Assembly (NCBI GenBank): GCA_036897445.1
Contig: JAYMTL010000042.1
Span: forward strand, 62,001-126,000
From: Pelargonium tetragonum
Taxonomy: Eukaryota; Streptophyta; Magnoliopsida; Geraniales; Geraniaceae
Length of the DNA stretch: 64,000 nucleotides
Direction: 5' to 3'
Below the pieces are notes generated by a model. That model did not search any database. It had not been told where the DNA came from and saw nothing but the letters and a program-made list of their open reading frames with translations. Position numbers and translations under genes: made by a program. The first letter of the stretch is position 1. Each line of letters begins with the position of its first letter. Below are positions 39,003 to 52,057 of this stretch, piece after piece.

Positions 39003-40278
39003 AGTATTTACCTTCTCGAATCGATCACAACTTTATTGACACAAACACATGAAATAAAAAATTCTAAATAAAGCTCTGACTTTCCGGATCCTGGTTGCTT
39101 AATAAAAATGTAAACTTATCTAGATCTAGATTGCTTGAGTTTCTTAGTATCTTCAGAAATTGAAATGTGCTTACTCCGGGTTAGGGGTCCCTTATGCACT
39201 CCTACTTAGTTTTTTCTGGCGGGGAAACCTGTAATCTAACACCTTAATTAGCTTTTACATTCATGAAAAGAAAAACTCGTCTAAAAACAAGGAGCTTTCT
39301 AGAAAGAAATTAGGGGTTTTATAACAACTCGGATCACGAGCATAAGAGTTTTCCTGACAAGAAGGTGCCCTAAAATACAAGTTGTAAACACAAAGCGGAA
39401 CCAAAACTCAAATTTTATGCACTTAAGCTAGATTGACAAGCCACTGAATGATAATCTCAAACTATGAACCAGGATAACAATTCTAGGAGCAGATATAAAA
39501 AGTAGTATACCCATTTGGGATTGGAAATCCTGCGAAAAGGTTATGAAATGAAATATAAGAACTAGTACTAAAAGCTAAAGGATTCATATAGAGACACCTT
39601 AACTAATTACAATACAAGGTGTAATTCACGATTTTACTAATAAAAGCTATTCTGAGTTCTTAATGAAAAGCAGACTTCCCAATTTCAGAGAGAAGACAAA
39701 TTTCCGAGGCAAGTAGGAACCCAGCCAAGTCTTATTTGTATTAGGAATAAAAGAGGAAATAGATGTGTTTTGACCGAGATTCTAAAGGGGATCCAAACAA
39801 TTAATGGGATTAGAGGTTATTCCGGTATAGGATGGCGTTTTTCTAACAATGAAGACCAATAGCATGCCTATGCCTTGAATTTTCTCTTCGGCTACTACTC
39901 AAGTATATTTAGTAAAGGATAAAGTGAGCTTAATCTTTACAGTAACTGATCTAAGTCTTTTTCATAGAAACTTTTAAAGATAATTAGGAAGTTCCTAGAT
40001 ACAGTTGAACCCCGCATTCCTCCTCAGTCAAACCTCTATCTAAACTTATGCAATACTTGAACCATACCTCTTTAGTTTTGTATTTACGGATCCTTTTTTC
40101 TATACATACAACATTCTTCTTTATAAAAATTTTAATAGTGTGGTCCGGCAAATTCTATACTTTATATGCCCTTATTGAATACTTCTCCTTTTATCAACGC
40201 CTAGACCCTTCCTCCCTATAAGACTCCAAATCTCTAATTAAACTTATACTCAAAGGAAATTCTTTTTGAATACTAAGT

Positions 40279-40289
40279 GGATTTGAACC
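40279..40289 (-). other. tRNA B-box / T-arm motif, no cloverleaf
   Basis: Read on the minus strand this is GGTTCAAATCC, an exact B-box. A sequence resembling the end of a D arm (GGTTAGAGC) lies at the canonical distance upstream, but the anticodon stem does not pair and the T stem holds only about three pairs. A separate perfect 6-bp stem (TCTAAC/GTTAGA, near 40319-40335) lies beside it. Confidence 0.25.
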
Positions 40290-41334
40290 CGCGGTCTTCC
40301 TCTGAGTAAGGTCTTGCTCTAACCTCGTGTTAGAAAGCGAGACAAGCACTGCTCAGTTAAAACAATATATATAATTAAGTAAATAGATCACAATCAATGA
40401 GAAGATGGGGGCTTTTAGCAGCTTAAAATCCCCTTTTAATTAGTATTAAGTAATTTAAGTAAATTAATCGATTGTTATTATGAAGTCTATTCTATTTCTC
40501 ATATTAGGAATAAGAAGCTAATTATACATTTTTCGTCTCACGAACGAGTAAAGGAGTTCTCGGGCTTTCTATTAGAGTTTTCGGTCATAAAGCTTACCCT
40601 ACGCCTTCACTGCTGTCAAGAATCTAAGACCCTTTTCTAGAAGAGGGACTAGTAACAAAAACTTTTAGAGACTTTTCTCTTAGTCAATTTATCCACTTTT
40701 TCTAAGCGCCCCTAGCTTTTTGTTGGATATTCCTTTAGAGATATGCGCTTTTCTATTATTCAGTAACATAGCAGAGTCAGGAGCGGTAGAGTATAAAAAG
40801 AGAGGAAAGATTTTTATATCTAAGTTTTTTTCTTCCTGTGTGTATTTTTAAGGGTTTTCTTTACCAAAAATCACATACTTCAAGATCCTTTTTTCCTATT
40901 TCGAATTAATAATTAAACAAGGCTCCCTTCGTTGATTGTGGGCCCCTTGTAAGAGAAATTTTTTACCATGTCTAGTAAGAGTACTAATTTGGAACCTATG
41001 TTTTATACAGAAGTACAAGGCTAACTTTAAGTTGAGAATACCCCATCTAATCATGGATTGTGAGTCCAGCAAAACTCATGTTTGCAGAAAATTTTATAGT
41101 AGAAACTCGGCTAAAGCTCTAATTGCTATCTTTCCAGAATAACTGTAAACTGGGAGTAAATATATAAAGTGGATTCCCTATACTTAGGATTTCTTGAGCA
41201 ACTAATAACTAGAAAACACTTGACCAGGAGTAGGTGCTATACCTACTTCTTAGCCTGAATCCAGCTCTAATAGTCTGTCTCGACTAGTTTATAAACGTAC
41301 CCGTTTGGAAAAAAATCCAATATATATAGTCTAC

Positions 41335-41348
41335 TTAATTACATTACC
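41335..41348 (+). repeat. Copy of the 14-bp terminal word
   Basis: An exact TTAATTACATTACC followed by TTG, 3240 bp after the previous copy. Flanking bases are unrelated to those of other copies apart from short TTAA-adjacent matches. Downstream to about 41850 stops are somewhat sparser than usual, but no protein is recognisable. Confidence 0.7.
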
Positions 41349-44068
41349 TTGAAAACAAAGGGAATTCGTCCTTATTTAGTTCGATCTCCAAATGTACTTA
41401 GTACAATTAATTACTTAATACGTCACAAGATTCAGGCAACTTTGTTAACTAGCTTATTTCAAAAAGGTTCATGTGTTACTTATGTATCTAATAAAGTAAA
41501 GTATCTCAACTTATGAATCTTGCAAATATAAAAAAGAGTAATTACATCAAAACAAGGATATAGCCACGAAAGGACTCCTCTAAAGTAAAGAGATTTGACG
41601 AAACATAATTCGCCTTATACCTTATATATATTTCTTATTTAAGGGCTACGACTAGAATAAAGCAATACAGAACAGAGACTTCTACCTTTTCCTTTAATAT
41701 ACAGGAACTCTCTTTACGCATTTCTCAAAACCCTTAAAATGGTACAGAATCCGAAAGAAACTTGCTAACTTGAAACTGGGTAATACGCTAATCCCTTACC
41801 TCTGTCTTTATAAACCGAAATACAAGGAAAATCCCCTAGATTTATCATACCTATTTAGACATTAGTAAAGACTTTTAGAAATGTTAGAGATAATGGAATA
41901 CCAATTAAACCAAATAATGAATACTAAAGCTACTCTCTAGTTAAACAACCCCTCTATAATGCCTGAGGAACACGATAGGAACTAAACTATTAAGCATACT
42001 TTGTTTGTTATTCATAGCTATATTCTTTCTTATACAACAGACCGGCTCTCTTAGTTGTCCTAAGGTAAGGATAAGCTTTTGTTTTCTGTTGTTACTGATG
42101 GAGGAGTAAGCCCTAATTCTTTTTTAGCAAGTCAATTTTTCTCGAGACTGGGAGGGTAAAAAGTTGAGTCAAAACTCTCTGTATGGCTGTTTTAATGCTT
42201 GCTTAAGGCACCAAAAGGATTTATGGTTTTTACCTTTTTTATTTTCAGGCTTTAACTTTTCTTCTTTTTTTATTAAAAACCTTTCCTAGGTTCTTGCTCT
42301 AGAGTTCAAGTTATAATTATTACAAAGCCCCGTATCCCCAACGCCATTTCCACACAAATTTTTTTGAAACACTCGGGTAAATTTCACTTTCTTCCTAGTA
42401 AGTGTAAGTATTAGGACTCTTTAATTTCATTTTAATTTAATCTGGGATCCTTTAAAAAAGGCAAAGCTTCGGCTAAGGTTGAGAATGAATTCGTTTTTAG
42501 TGGTTCAAATACAACAGGGTGGGTATAGGTTTAACCTTTTACGGAATTGCTGGGTCCTTAGAACTTCATTAACAAGCTAATAAAGCAAAGGGGAGAGCTG
42601 AACATTTAATAGAAATTGAAGGACTCCTAGGAAGCTTTGCCTGGTTTCCTTGGCAGTTGATAAGAAATAGGAGATAAATAAGGATATCTCTGCTGAATTA
42701 TTCTGAAACAGAGTATCCACCGAGCCAGGTAAGACTTTTTACAAACAATAAGTAAGGATTTTTCTTATCTAAATAAAAGTGCTATTTAAAAGTGAAAGTC
42801 AAGGGGCAAGGCAGGTCTTTACAAGCCATATACTCTCAAGTTAAATCTTTCTTACCGATTATTCGTCATTTAAAGAAACCCATTATAACAAGGAAAAGCA
42901 TACTAAAGCTAGATTATCTAAAGAATCTTATGAAAGGAATTTTCACTTTTTATAACTCTTATTTAAAAAGTCCACTTCAAGGAATTCATATGAGATAAAG
43001 TTTCTAACAAAGCATGAAATCCCAGCAATTAGAATCTCCTAACTTATTGAGCAGAAGTCAAGGGTTTGCACTCAAATAAGAACCCGTTCCTTTTTGAAGA
43101 CCTAATTTGATAATACAAGCTTGAACAAAGTAAGTTAGACACGAGCAACTGAGCACAAATGGCTTAGGCCAGACCTCAAGTAAAAAACTATCTAATAATA
43201 GACTTTCGAACTTGGATAAAATGGGACCTTAAAAAAGCACCCTAAATACAAAAGCATTTACTTTAATACATACAAGAATAAGCAAAGTCCCCCTTTCTTT
43301 CATAATAAAAGTAAGCTCGCCGATAAGATTTCACCTTCCTTTTTTAATTAAACTTTTTATTCTAATTGAAGTCTTACTACCTATTTGTAAGATTTACTCC
43401 TAATGCGGCTCTTACTTATCCTATAAACTTCTTAACTTTTCTACTCAGTGAGTGTATAATAACTTCTTACTTTGTTTGCTCCTTCGAATAAGACAGAGGC
43501 ACCCCTTTCCTAAGACTAAAAAGGCTAGTGCTTCTTAATATTGTACTTTGCAGAGACTCTATGAGAAGGGATTCCTATTAAGAGCCGCACTTCTATACAC
43601 CCGATCTATCTTTATTACTTTATTTAGATTAGATCCAGATTTTTTTAAGAGGAGTCTATGCTTGTTAAGCTAAAATTGATAGGAATCTTTAAAATCACCA
43701 CTTGCAAAAACTTAGATTCAAAAGTCTTACACGGAAAATTCTCCTAGACATATTACCCTTATTTTTCCTTTTTTAAAGGGGGCCTCTACTATTTCAATTA
43801 TTTAGGCTTTTGTTTACACAAACTTGTGAGACTTTAACTTACTACTTGGATAAGGAGGCATAAAGATAAATAAAAAGAATCTTGATACTAGATATCAAAT
43901 ACAAATTTTAATAAGCATACTTTACTCAGGGGCTTTATTAAAAGACTTGGATATTCTTCTACTTTTTATAATATTTAGTATTTTGAACGTAAAGGAAAAT
44001 GACGTGAACCCTTACTCCACGGTTAAGGTATCTTCTCTGTTTACACAATTTTTGCGTCTTTACATTGC

Positions 44069-44090
44069 TTTATAGGACTTTTATAGGACT
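44069..44090 (+). repeat. 11-bp perfect tandem duplication
   Basis: TTTATAGGACT is present twice in succession (44069-44079, 44080-44090) without mismatch. Like the pairs at 16 kb, it must be younger than most surrounding substitutions. Confidence 0.7.
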
Positions 44091-45384
44091 GGGACTAGTA
44101 CCTTAAAATATCTTCCATTTTTGTATGTTATGCAGCTTTAGCAGTTTGAGTTCAATCGCCTAATAGGAATTCCTGTAGGTTGAAGTAAACCCACAGTTCT
44201 AAAGGGTCTGTTTTGTTGGAAATGAGTCAATAGGAGGCGTCAACGCAAGCTCAGCGCATTTAAAAGCCCTTACAATAGATTTTACAAGAGTTATATTCTA
44301 TCCGAATCCTTTTAACTTTAGTTTACAAAGGACCCGCCTCGAAATCCGGAACTGGGGTTCTTATAAAAAAAGTTGGAGTGCTAAACTAAATAGGCTCTCG
44401 AAAAAAATCAGAAAAAGAGGTCTAGGCACAAAGTCTTTTATTATATTGCACCGGTAATTTTGGAAGTATAAGACTCGGACTTAGGATATTCCTAGAGTAC
44501 AAGATTTTCTTTTATTTATAAAGGAGAGCTCAGGAATACAGATAATTATATAAGTGTTAATTGAAAATAAATGAAACGCTTTGCTAGCGGAAAGGGCATG
44601 TTTATTAGTAATGTATCGAATAAAAAAGACTCAACTCCTCAATCTAGTGCTAATTTAAGTCTTTTTTCTCCACTTTTTCTTTTTGAAAGGCTTAATCAGA
44701 CCAAGAATTTTTAATAACAAGATATAGCCTAAGACTTCAGGAAATCCTAGTTTCTCGAATCAAAATCACTTAGATAAAAAGAGTCGAAATTTTTTTGTCT
44801 ATAAACTAAGACTAGTGGGTCCTGTATAGAATGTAGTAAGGTTTTTATCTCGATAAAAAAGGAATCCATTGGTAGATCGAATTAAATTAATAATAGATGC
44901 CGGAGGTTCGAGTGCCCTTTTTACAACACTAAAGGAAAACTAAGAAAGGAAATTAGCTCCCTGAACCAAGAATTTCTGAAATTCTCATGCGATAGGTCAG
45001 TGATCAATTTATACAAGAAGTCGTTTAAGAATATTTGGTCGAATAAATAAACAAGGGTAAAGTAATCCAGTAGAAATAAGCTTAATCTCAAAAGAGAATC
45101 CTTAATGAAATTCTTTTCATTTCTCCTAACGGGTTGTCTCTAAAACTCCTTGTTGGGTCCCCTTTTTTTACTCGTTTTATATTTATATTAGGAGGGCTCA
45201 TTACTTTTAGGGCTATTACAAAAATACAAGAATCTTGAGTAGAATTATAAAGACTTAATGTAAAGAAAAAAATGACAAACTTAGATGTAAGGGGTTTTAA
45301 GGGGCAGAATCCCTTAACAGAGAAAAGCCTTAGAAAACCTTTGCGGTCCTGTTACTGGATACAAAATTTAGATAGAGACTTTAA

Positions 45385-45398
45385 TTAATTACATTACC
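45385..45398 (+). repeat. Copy of the 14-bp terminal word
   Basis: An exact TTAATTACATTACC followed by TTG, 4050 bp after the copy at 41335. A compositionally distinct patch begins directly downstream. Confidence 0.7.
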
Positions 45399-45850
45399 TT
45401 GTGGTCCAAGAAAAATTCAGGTTTATACACTTAAATCTTCTTAATTGAGGGATCTCTCTTAGGATAGGAGACCCGTATTCTTAACGTAGATACCCGGATT
45501 CCCTGTACTCTTGTTAGGTTTGGTCTTGTTCCCTGCTTACTGTATTCTTGTACTTGTTTTAGTATGGATATAGATCGAGTAGATAGTGAATCTTTCTTTA
45601 GTGTAATGGAATAGAGTCTTATAGATAGTATAAGTATAGTTTATAGTAGGGGAGGGATGTCTCCATTTAGCTTAACTAGAATCTAAGGAATCTAGGCTAG
45701 GGAATTAGAAGAGGCCTTTTTGCAGGTTTATAAAGCAGTTACTTAACCTTACGAGTTAGGTAAGAAGCGGTTACTCAAAGTTTTAATAGAGCCCTTAAAA
45801 TGAACTAGAAATCTTAGTTCCCGAAACTCTAAGTCTAAGGTAAAGACGTC
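45399..45850 (+). pseudogene. Distinct patch downstream of the terminal word
   Basis: Texture changes here: G/C dyads become rare, and one + frame from an ATG at 45564 to about 45850 has about 5 stops in ~95 codons, below the level usual in the window. The predicted residues include an acidic, helix-like run but no motif that identifies a family. It could be the start of a broken coding sequence in the element whose end is at 45385, or a chance low-stop frame. Several breaks. Confidence 0.2.
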
Positions 45851-46970
45851 TTGTTTCTATTTGTATATAAACGCTTTTTTCTTTTGAAAGAGATTTCTGT
45901 CTTGTAAGTAATTTATTGCGTTTTACTAGGGGAATAGTGTAAGGCACATAACTATGGCAAGAAACCAAATTTATAGTGTCTAAGGAGACCCTCTTTTTAA
46001 CTAAGGGCTAAATGAGCGTCTCTTAAAGGGTTTCCTAGCTACACAAAAAATACGGATTCAACTAAAACTCTAATGCCCCTTTGCTTTTTAGGAAAGACTA
46101 AAGTCAAAACGCTTGACTTTACCGAATTTTTTCGAACACTCCGATATAAATAGTTAGAGATTTCTATGCCATATTGTATTGGTCTACCTTTTACTACGGA
46201 ATTTCTCTTTCATTTTTTTTATGTTTCATACCTTCGCCATAGCAGCTACTAGGTGCGAGTAAGTTCTCTTTTAAAAAGCTTTTGTTAAAATAAGTTTCCC
46301 AACAAAAACAAGGGTACTTTTTACACCTTTAAGCGCGCTTAGGATACTCTTGAAAAATCCGGTTAAGAAACATAAATATATGCATACTAACCCCCGCTTG
46401 TATTTATAACTTCGCCTCTAGGAGTTCTTGATTTAGTTCAGGATAAGAAGATGAAATGCAAGAGTACTCCCAACAAGGTATAACGAGGCTTCGTTTTTAT
46501 TCAACAGAGGGTACAAAGTCATTCATGGATCCTAAACGGATTTTTATCTTTTCTTGTTAAGCGATATTATGTAGTTTTAATACAAGTAAGTTCCTTTTGA
46601 TAGAAAAGGACTGCCCTCCGAGAAATTTCTGAGCCCAAATGTTAAATTATGTGAGATGCTCGATCTAAAGGCTTCCCTCTCCCGTAGGTTATACGCGGAG
46701 CCCCTAAAAGAAACGCTGCCAAAACGTCGTGCCTAGCCCCAGGTTTCCTATCTCCCTCTTAAAGAAAAAACACCTGAGTCCTTAATTCAAGTTATTAAAA
46801 CCTGTAACGAGTGCCTCTTAAAGAGAAATTTCTTAAGAATTTATAACAGAATCGCTGGAACTGGAAAAGGAGGGGCATGGTCCTTATCTCTCGTACCTAA
46901 ACGGAGCAAAAGTCCTTTGTTAAAGACTTTAAGTGTATAACATATGACTTCGAAAAGACAAGAGTCTCAC

Positions 46971-46986
46971 CGTTATATCGTTATAT
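46971..46986 (+). repeat. 8-bp perfect tandem duplication
   Basis: CGTTATAT is repeated directly (46971-46978, 46979-46986). It is short enough to be partly chance, but it matches the pattern of exact tandem pairs elsewhere in the window. Confidence 0.5.
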
Positions 46987-48736
46987 ATAGGGTATAAGCA
47001 AATCAGATAATAAGGTTCTATAAGGGATATACTTGTCAAAAGAAGAAAGGGGCACTCCAAAATACGCTTGCTATAGAAATAGGAGATCCCCAACAAATCC
47101 AGACTTTGTTTTGCTTAAACAAAAATTTTTACAGAGATTATAAACTAAAATAAAAATCCAAAGCCAAGAACCTTACGGGAATTTGCTAACAAGTTTCATT
47201 TGAGTCATAATTGCCAATCCCAAAAACCAGAGAGAAAGGCGTTAGCCAAGAAGCTAGCGTCAATTTAGTGTTTGCTTGAGTTGAGGCATATTGCTAAATC
47301 CGTACTTATTTGAAAGGGGTTCGTTTCTGATACAGGAGCTATCAATTACTATAGAGAAATGAAACTTGTGTAAGGAAATTTCTATGCTCTTATAAAGTTT
47401 TCTATTATATACGTTATAAATTGACTTTGGTTGGAATGAGAAAAAGTAAAAAACAATAAGACAATAGAATAGAGGGAGACCCTTTGTAGATATAATACAT
47501 ATACTTCCTATCTTTCTTTAGCTTACCCTTGCTCCATAAAAAGGAAAGGTATATATGCACTGATATCGGCTTCGAGGCGCATTTTATTCTGCTAGTTACT
47601 TTTTCTACTAAGCTCTACTTTCGTGTTTCGTGACAGAACCAACCCCTTTTTTCTTACTCTTTTACCTACTTATAATTATACCACATTGAGGAAGTTACGC
47701 TTATTTATATATAAATATATTAGGAAAGGACGAAGCAACCTTTTTGTTTTAAACCCTGTCAAGTTTATGGATATAGCCCTAAGTAGACCCGGCGCTATCT
47801 CGGCAATTCCTCGTTTTAATTTAAAAGGGGCGCTTTAAAAACTTCTTTTCAGAAAAAGCTAAAAGAGACCTATGAAATAGCACACCATTATTAACACAAC
47901 AAAAGTCTTAATCCTTGTAAAGGACACTCAAGTTTAACCGACGGGAATTTTTTATTTTATTTGCTTTGCTTATCCGAGAGTCAGAGCTTTTTTTGGAATC
48001 TTAACTTCCTTTAGATAGATTTTTAGGAATACAATTTAATTAGAAATAAGAAAAAGCATTTGAAACGGGAAAGTTATTAGGAATAGAGTCTTGAGCTCCT
48101 ACCAATCCGGAATATAGGAATTGGAAAGGCTTAAACGGGGCATTCTTATGCCTACTCTTACTTAACTCTAAATTAGGGAGCCTATACTCTCAATTTCTCG
48201 AGAAATTCTCCTTACTTAGAAGTTAGCTGTTCTAGAATTCGAGCTGCAGAAAGGGTTTTAACTAGAGAAAGAGTCTTGAAGTTAGTATAAAGTATAGAGG
48301 TAAGAATATTTCTTATAAGTTCTAAACTCTTCTTTCATAAAAGCGATAAAATGTTAAGGGTTGCTGGTGTTTTACCCGGATTTCTTTTAGCTTCTTTCTT
48401 TGTACCGTTACGTTAAATAAAAGGGTTTCTAAGAATGCTATCTAGAGGGGTTTTCGCTATTATTCTATATTTGGAAGCAAGTTTAAGAAAGTCATTATGA
48501 GCTACCGGGAATTAAAGAATATTAAAGTAAGATTCTTCCCTGTTTCCAATTCCTAAAAAAAGAGAACTCTAAAGTGTTTACTTCTAGATAAAGACCTCAG
48601 AGGTAAAGCTTCCTCATCCAGTTAAAGGGTTCTTTTATTAAGTTAATTTTAATAGAATTTGAATTACTAGTTTTGACTAAAGGAACAGGTCCTTTAGGAA
48701 TAGTTACTAAGCCTAAACTTCCAATCTTTTTGAATC

Positions 48737-48750
48737 TTAATTACATTACC
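48737..48750 (+). repeat. Copy of the 14-bp terminal word, possible left end
   Basis: An exact TTAATTACATTACC followed by TTG, 3352 bp after the copy at 45385. It faces the inverted near-copy at 52044-52057, so the pair could delimit one element of about 3.3 kb. Confidence 0.65.
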
Positions 48751-48879
48751 TTGTTAAAATTTTTGTGTGTATCTAAGCAATAATGAAAAAGGTTAGGAAA
48801 GGAAATACGGACTCAAAATGTAATTCGCATCGAAAAAAAGGTCCTACAGCAAGCTTAAGAGACCCCGCATAATAATATA

Positions 48880-49300
48880 AGTAAAAGATCTATCAAGCTT
48901 TCCTTGAGAGCAAAATCATACTGAAACATCTCAACTAGAATAAGAATTGCTTAGGTAATGAAAATACCTATAGATTCTCTAGACGTCCAGACTTCAGCAA
49001 AACCCTACCGCTCAGTATCCCCACAATCTTAAAACTTTTCTGAAAACCAATACCAACAGGAGGAAAAACCCGGCTAACCTGAAAAAGCTAAAAGCTTAAT
49101 GTAGCTACTAGAAAACACATAAGTTCAAGTCACCACCCCTAAGACTGAGAAAGATATCTCTCCTTTCCCTGCTTCTCCTACTTCTCTTACTCTGTTTGTT
49201 TCTAACAACAACCCCTCAAGAAGTCTAAGAGGTATAGCTACAAAACAATAAGTCATACAAGACAAGTAAGTAAGGCAAAAGCTTAGTATATGTACTATCA
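48880..49300 (+). other. CpA-retaining patch inside the possible element
   Basis: I count about 27 CpA in roughly 390 nt, near the number expected from composition, whereas TpG stays low. The patch is therefore less RIP-like on the + strand than its flanks. Two + frames have slightly fewer stops than average, and the stretch 49125-49240 is rich in Thr, Ser, Pro and Asn codons. That two frames look open at once argues for a composition effect rather than coding. No family assigned. Confidence 0.25.
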
Positions 49301-49974
49301 TGAAATTATAATGTGTTTTTACTACGTGACTGGGGGATTTATCTAAACTCTCCTAAGCAAGCTTACCTCCCTAACGATTAGAGCATAGAGCAAGATAAAT
49401 CTTGCCTTAAGAGGTAAGACTAACTTTTATATAACTGCAACACTTTAATTGCAAGAAGCCCCGTTCCGGTCTGTGAATTTTATTAAATTACTTGTCAAGA
49501 ATCCGTAAAAGCTGTCTTACTTTTTAGGACAGTTCGCTGCGAATAAATAAATAGGAAAGGGTCTCCTTTATCATGGTCAATAGACAGCACGGTTACCCTT
49601 TTTTTTAACTTCTTATAAGATTCCTATCAAACTTAAATCAGACGACAGGGTTTCTGTTAACTAATGTGCATTCATTTTCTGCAGCCTTTTTGAATAAGGA
49701 GTCCCTCTTTAGAAATATACAGTATGTCAGTATGGAATTCTTTTAGCTTTTATACTTAATGTCTTGCTTTCTAATTCTAATAGATATTACTCTGCTACCC
49801 GATCCTGAGGTCTAGTTAATTTAATTACAAAAGGCAAAGACTAGGATTCTCTTCTCTATATGCGTTTTAATCTTTGAAGCAGCTATCACAAAAAATTGAA
49901 GTTCTTATTTACAATACCTCTTTTCATACTAATCTTCCACTAGGGATACCTTTTTAGTTACAATTTCCTTTGGT

Positions 49975-49986
49975 CAAAGGCCTTTG
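49975..49986. repeat. 12-bp palindrome
   Basis: CAAAGGCCTTTG is self-complementary, a G/C-centred dyad with purine left and pyrimidine right half apart from its outer bases. It retains CpA and TpG at its edges. Confidence 0.5.
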
Positions 49987-52043
49987 GAATAAGAGACCCC
50001 TTTACTGCAAATCTTGCTAACTTAAAATTCTTTTAGGACTAGGAAACTTTAGTTTGGATTCCCATAAATATAAGGAGAATTTTTATATACACTAGGAGCT
50101 CCTATGAGATTTTTGAAAATAGAACAAGGGAACAGTGCGGCAATTAAATATACTAGGAAGCTTTGGGATTCCTTGTATAGTTAACAGACCTTAAGATTTA
50201 AAACCTTATTTTACAGGGCTGCGCCCCTATTCCTTAGTAATTTGAGTAAAATCTTATAGCGATGAATTCTTTTCTTAAAGAAACGCTTTCTTGAACTTGT
50301 CTGGGAACGGATTCTAGGAGAATCTATAATAAATTATCTGAACTTTTCCTAGTTCTTTCTTCTATAATCCTTACTGAAGCCTTAGGAAAAGCGTAATGCA
50401 AAAAGGAGTTTTACTTAATTCTAGTTTTATACTATGTTAAATAAGTCATTCTAAATTTAAATATAACAAAGGAAAAGGGAATCCCTTAAATATTTTAAAA
50501 GCCGTTAAATAAGCCTTGTACCCTGCTAGAAAACTCTTTAGTTATGGTTTCTTTAATTAGGTGCCTTTCGAAAAAAAGTAAAAGGCTCGGAAGAATCCTT
50601 GGTTATAGGAAATATTCTTTAATGCGGTAAATTTAAGAAACGAAGATCTATGAAGAGGTGTTAATTCGTGTTTTAGGTGGGCCTTAGAGTATTTGTTTTC
50701 TTTTATCTATATCAAGTTATCCGCTTCTTTTTCTTTCAATTTTAAGTCTTGAGAAATAACACACATAGATTTAAGTTTTTGTTCAGAAGTGTTAACTGCA
50801 GTTACTTTTGGGCAAAGTCTATTTCTAATACTTCTAATAAGTACGCTTTAATACTGCATTTCAAAGAGAACAGGGTAACTACAACTTTGTATTATAGAGC
50901 TCTGGATTTGTCCTTAGACTTGCTCCTTGTTTTCAAAAAATCCCACATTCATAAACAAAATGAACTCGCTTTTGATAATAAGTTTCATACTTATTTGACT
51001 TTAGCTTCATTTTTGGCCCATTTCCTAACGTGGGGTCCCCCCTTATTTACACTTTTATCAAACAAGCTTACTTTACGCACAAGTTTTTGTCTTCCACTAA
51101 AAAATCCCATATGTAAAATACAAGAAAAAGTTTAGAGCACTCCTAATATTCACAAGAAACTTAGCAAGAACTTTTTATACTGTGTATGTAGTATTGTGGA
51201 TTCTCAAGAGACAAGAGATAACTGAAGTCTTATTCAAATATTACTAAGAGTGCTTCTAGTAAAAGGTAACAAAATCTAGGAATCTCCCTTTACTTTAAAA
51301 AGTAATGCTATAGCGTATTCTAACACTAAATAGAATAAAAAACTTTTATGATCAAGTCCCTTTTAGTACTTTAAAAAGAGGCTCCCCTACACCGTAACAC
51401 CAATGCTTATTCCCTGTTTTCTAAATAAACGGATAAGCAGGAATTTCCTAATGAAACTCAGAGATCTTTATCAATTTTCTTAGACCCACCCCTACTCCTT
51501 AACTTTTATATAACCTTTAAAAACTTTAGGAATAAGAAAAATTTTTCAGTAAAGACTTTGATTACAAATTCCCCAAACCTCCCGCAGCAATCCTTTTGTT
51601 CCTTGGTAGAGTTCACTTTGATATTCTTTACATCTCTTGAGGAGTAGAGTGCTTCCCCTTAATTATAAAAAGAAATGACCCTCTTTCTTTTTCTGAAATG
51701 AAAAATAGGATAACCGATAACTAGAACTTATTTTTACCTATTCATTACTAAAGGACTTTTCTTTCTTTTCTAGGTAGAGATAATTAAGTGTTGAGGTACA
51801 TCACATAAAAAGACAGAACTCCCTACTAAACTAACCCGCTTTTATAGACCCAGAACTTAAGAAGGCAGAGTTACAAGAAACTTTAAATAAATTCTGAAAC
51901 AAATAAAACCTTTTCCGTGCCTTAAAGCACAAGCTAGTTGCACGTAAATAACAACCTTAATTTTTGCTACATCTGAGTATCCCTTAGTTAGGAGAGCCTA
52001 TAGCATAGATTGAAGCTCTTTTTATTACTCGAAATTTCTTATA

Positions 52044-52057
52044 TGTAATGTAATTAA
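52044..52057 (-). repeat. Inverted near-copy of the 14-bp terminal word
   Basis: Read on the minus strand this is TTAATTACATTACA, matching the word at 13 of 14 positions. It is the only inverted copy besides the right end of the element at 618-725. Confidence 0.55.

Larger units (their letters stand above)
48737..52057. mobile_element. Possible 3.3-kb element bounded by inverted 14-bp ends
   Basis: The left boundary is an exact word at 48737-48750. The right boundary at 52044-52057 is the same word inverted, with 13 of 14 bases matching. The interior has no intact gene. Its longest frame (50749-51135, 128 codons, TTG start, no internal ATG) is not credible. A better preserved patch lies near the left end (48880-49300). 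If real, it would be a long, broken relative of the miniature element at 618-725. The pairing may instead be accidental, because most copies of the word have no inverted partner. Confidence 0.25.

Noticed and set aside
40279-40380. Possible minus-strand tRNA with long variable arm
   Set aside because: B-box and one 6-bp stem are present, but the anticodon stem does not pair, the anticodon loop has no normal U33/purine-37 arrangement and the acceptor stem is absent.
42792-42998. 68-codon basic frame on +
   Set aside because: It has a GTG start and is Lys-rich as expected from A-rich DNA. No homology is recognisable.
48900-49290. Possible C-terminal part of a pogo/Fot1-like transposase
   Set aside because: A vague resemblance in one frame. 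A second frame is equally open, stop density is only slightly low, and no DDE motif or helix-turn-helix can be found.
50749-51135. Longest open frame, 128 codons on +
   Set aside because: It starts with TTG, has no in-frame ATG, no motif and no coding-like neighbour. A frame of this length is about what chance gives in 64 kb of this composition.
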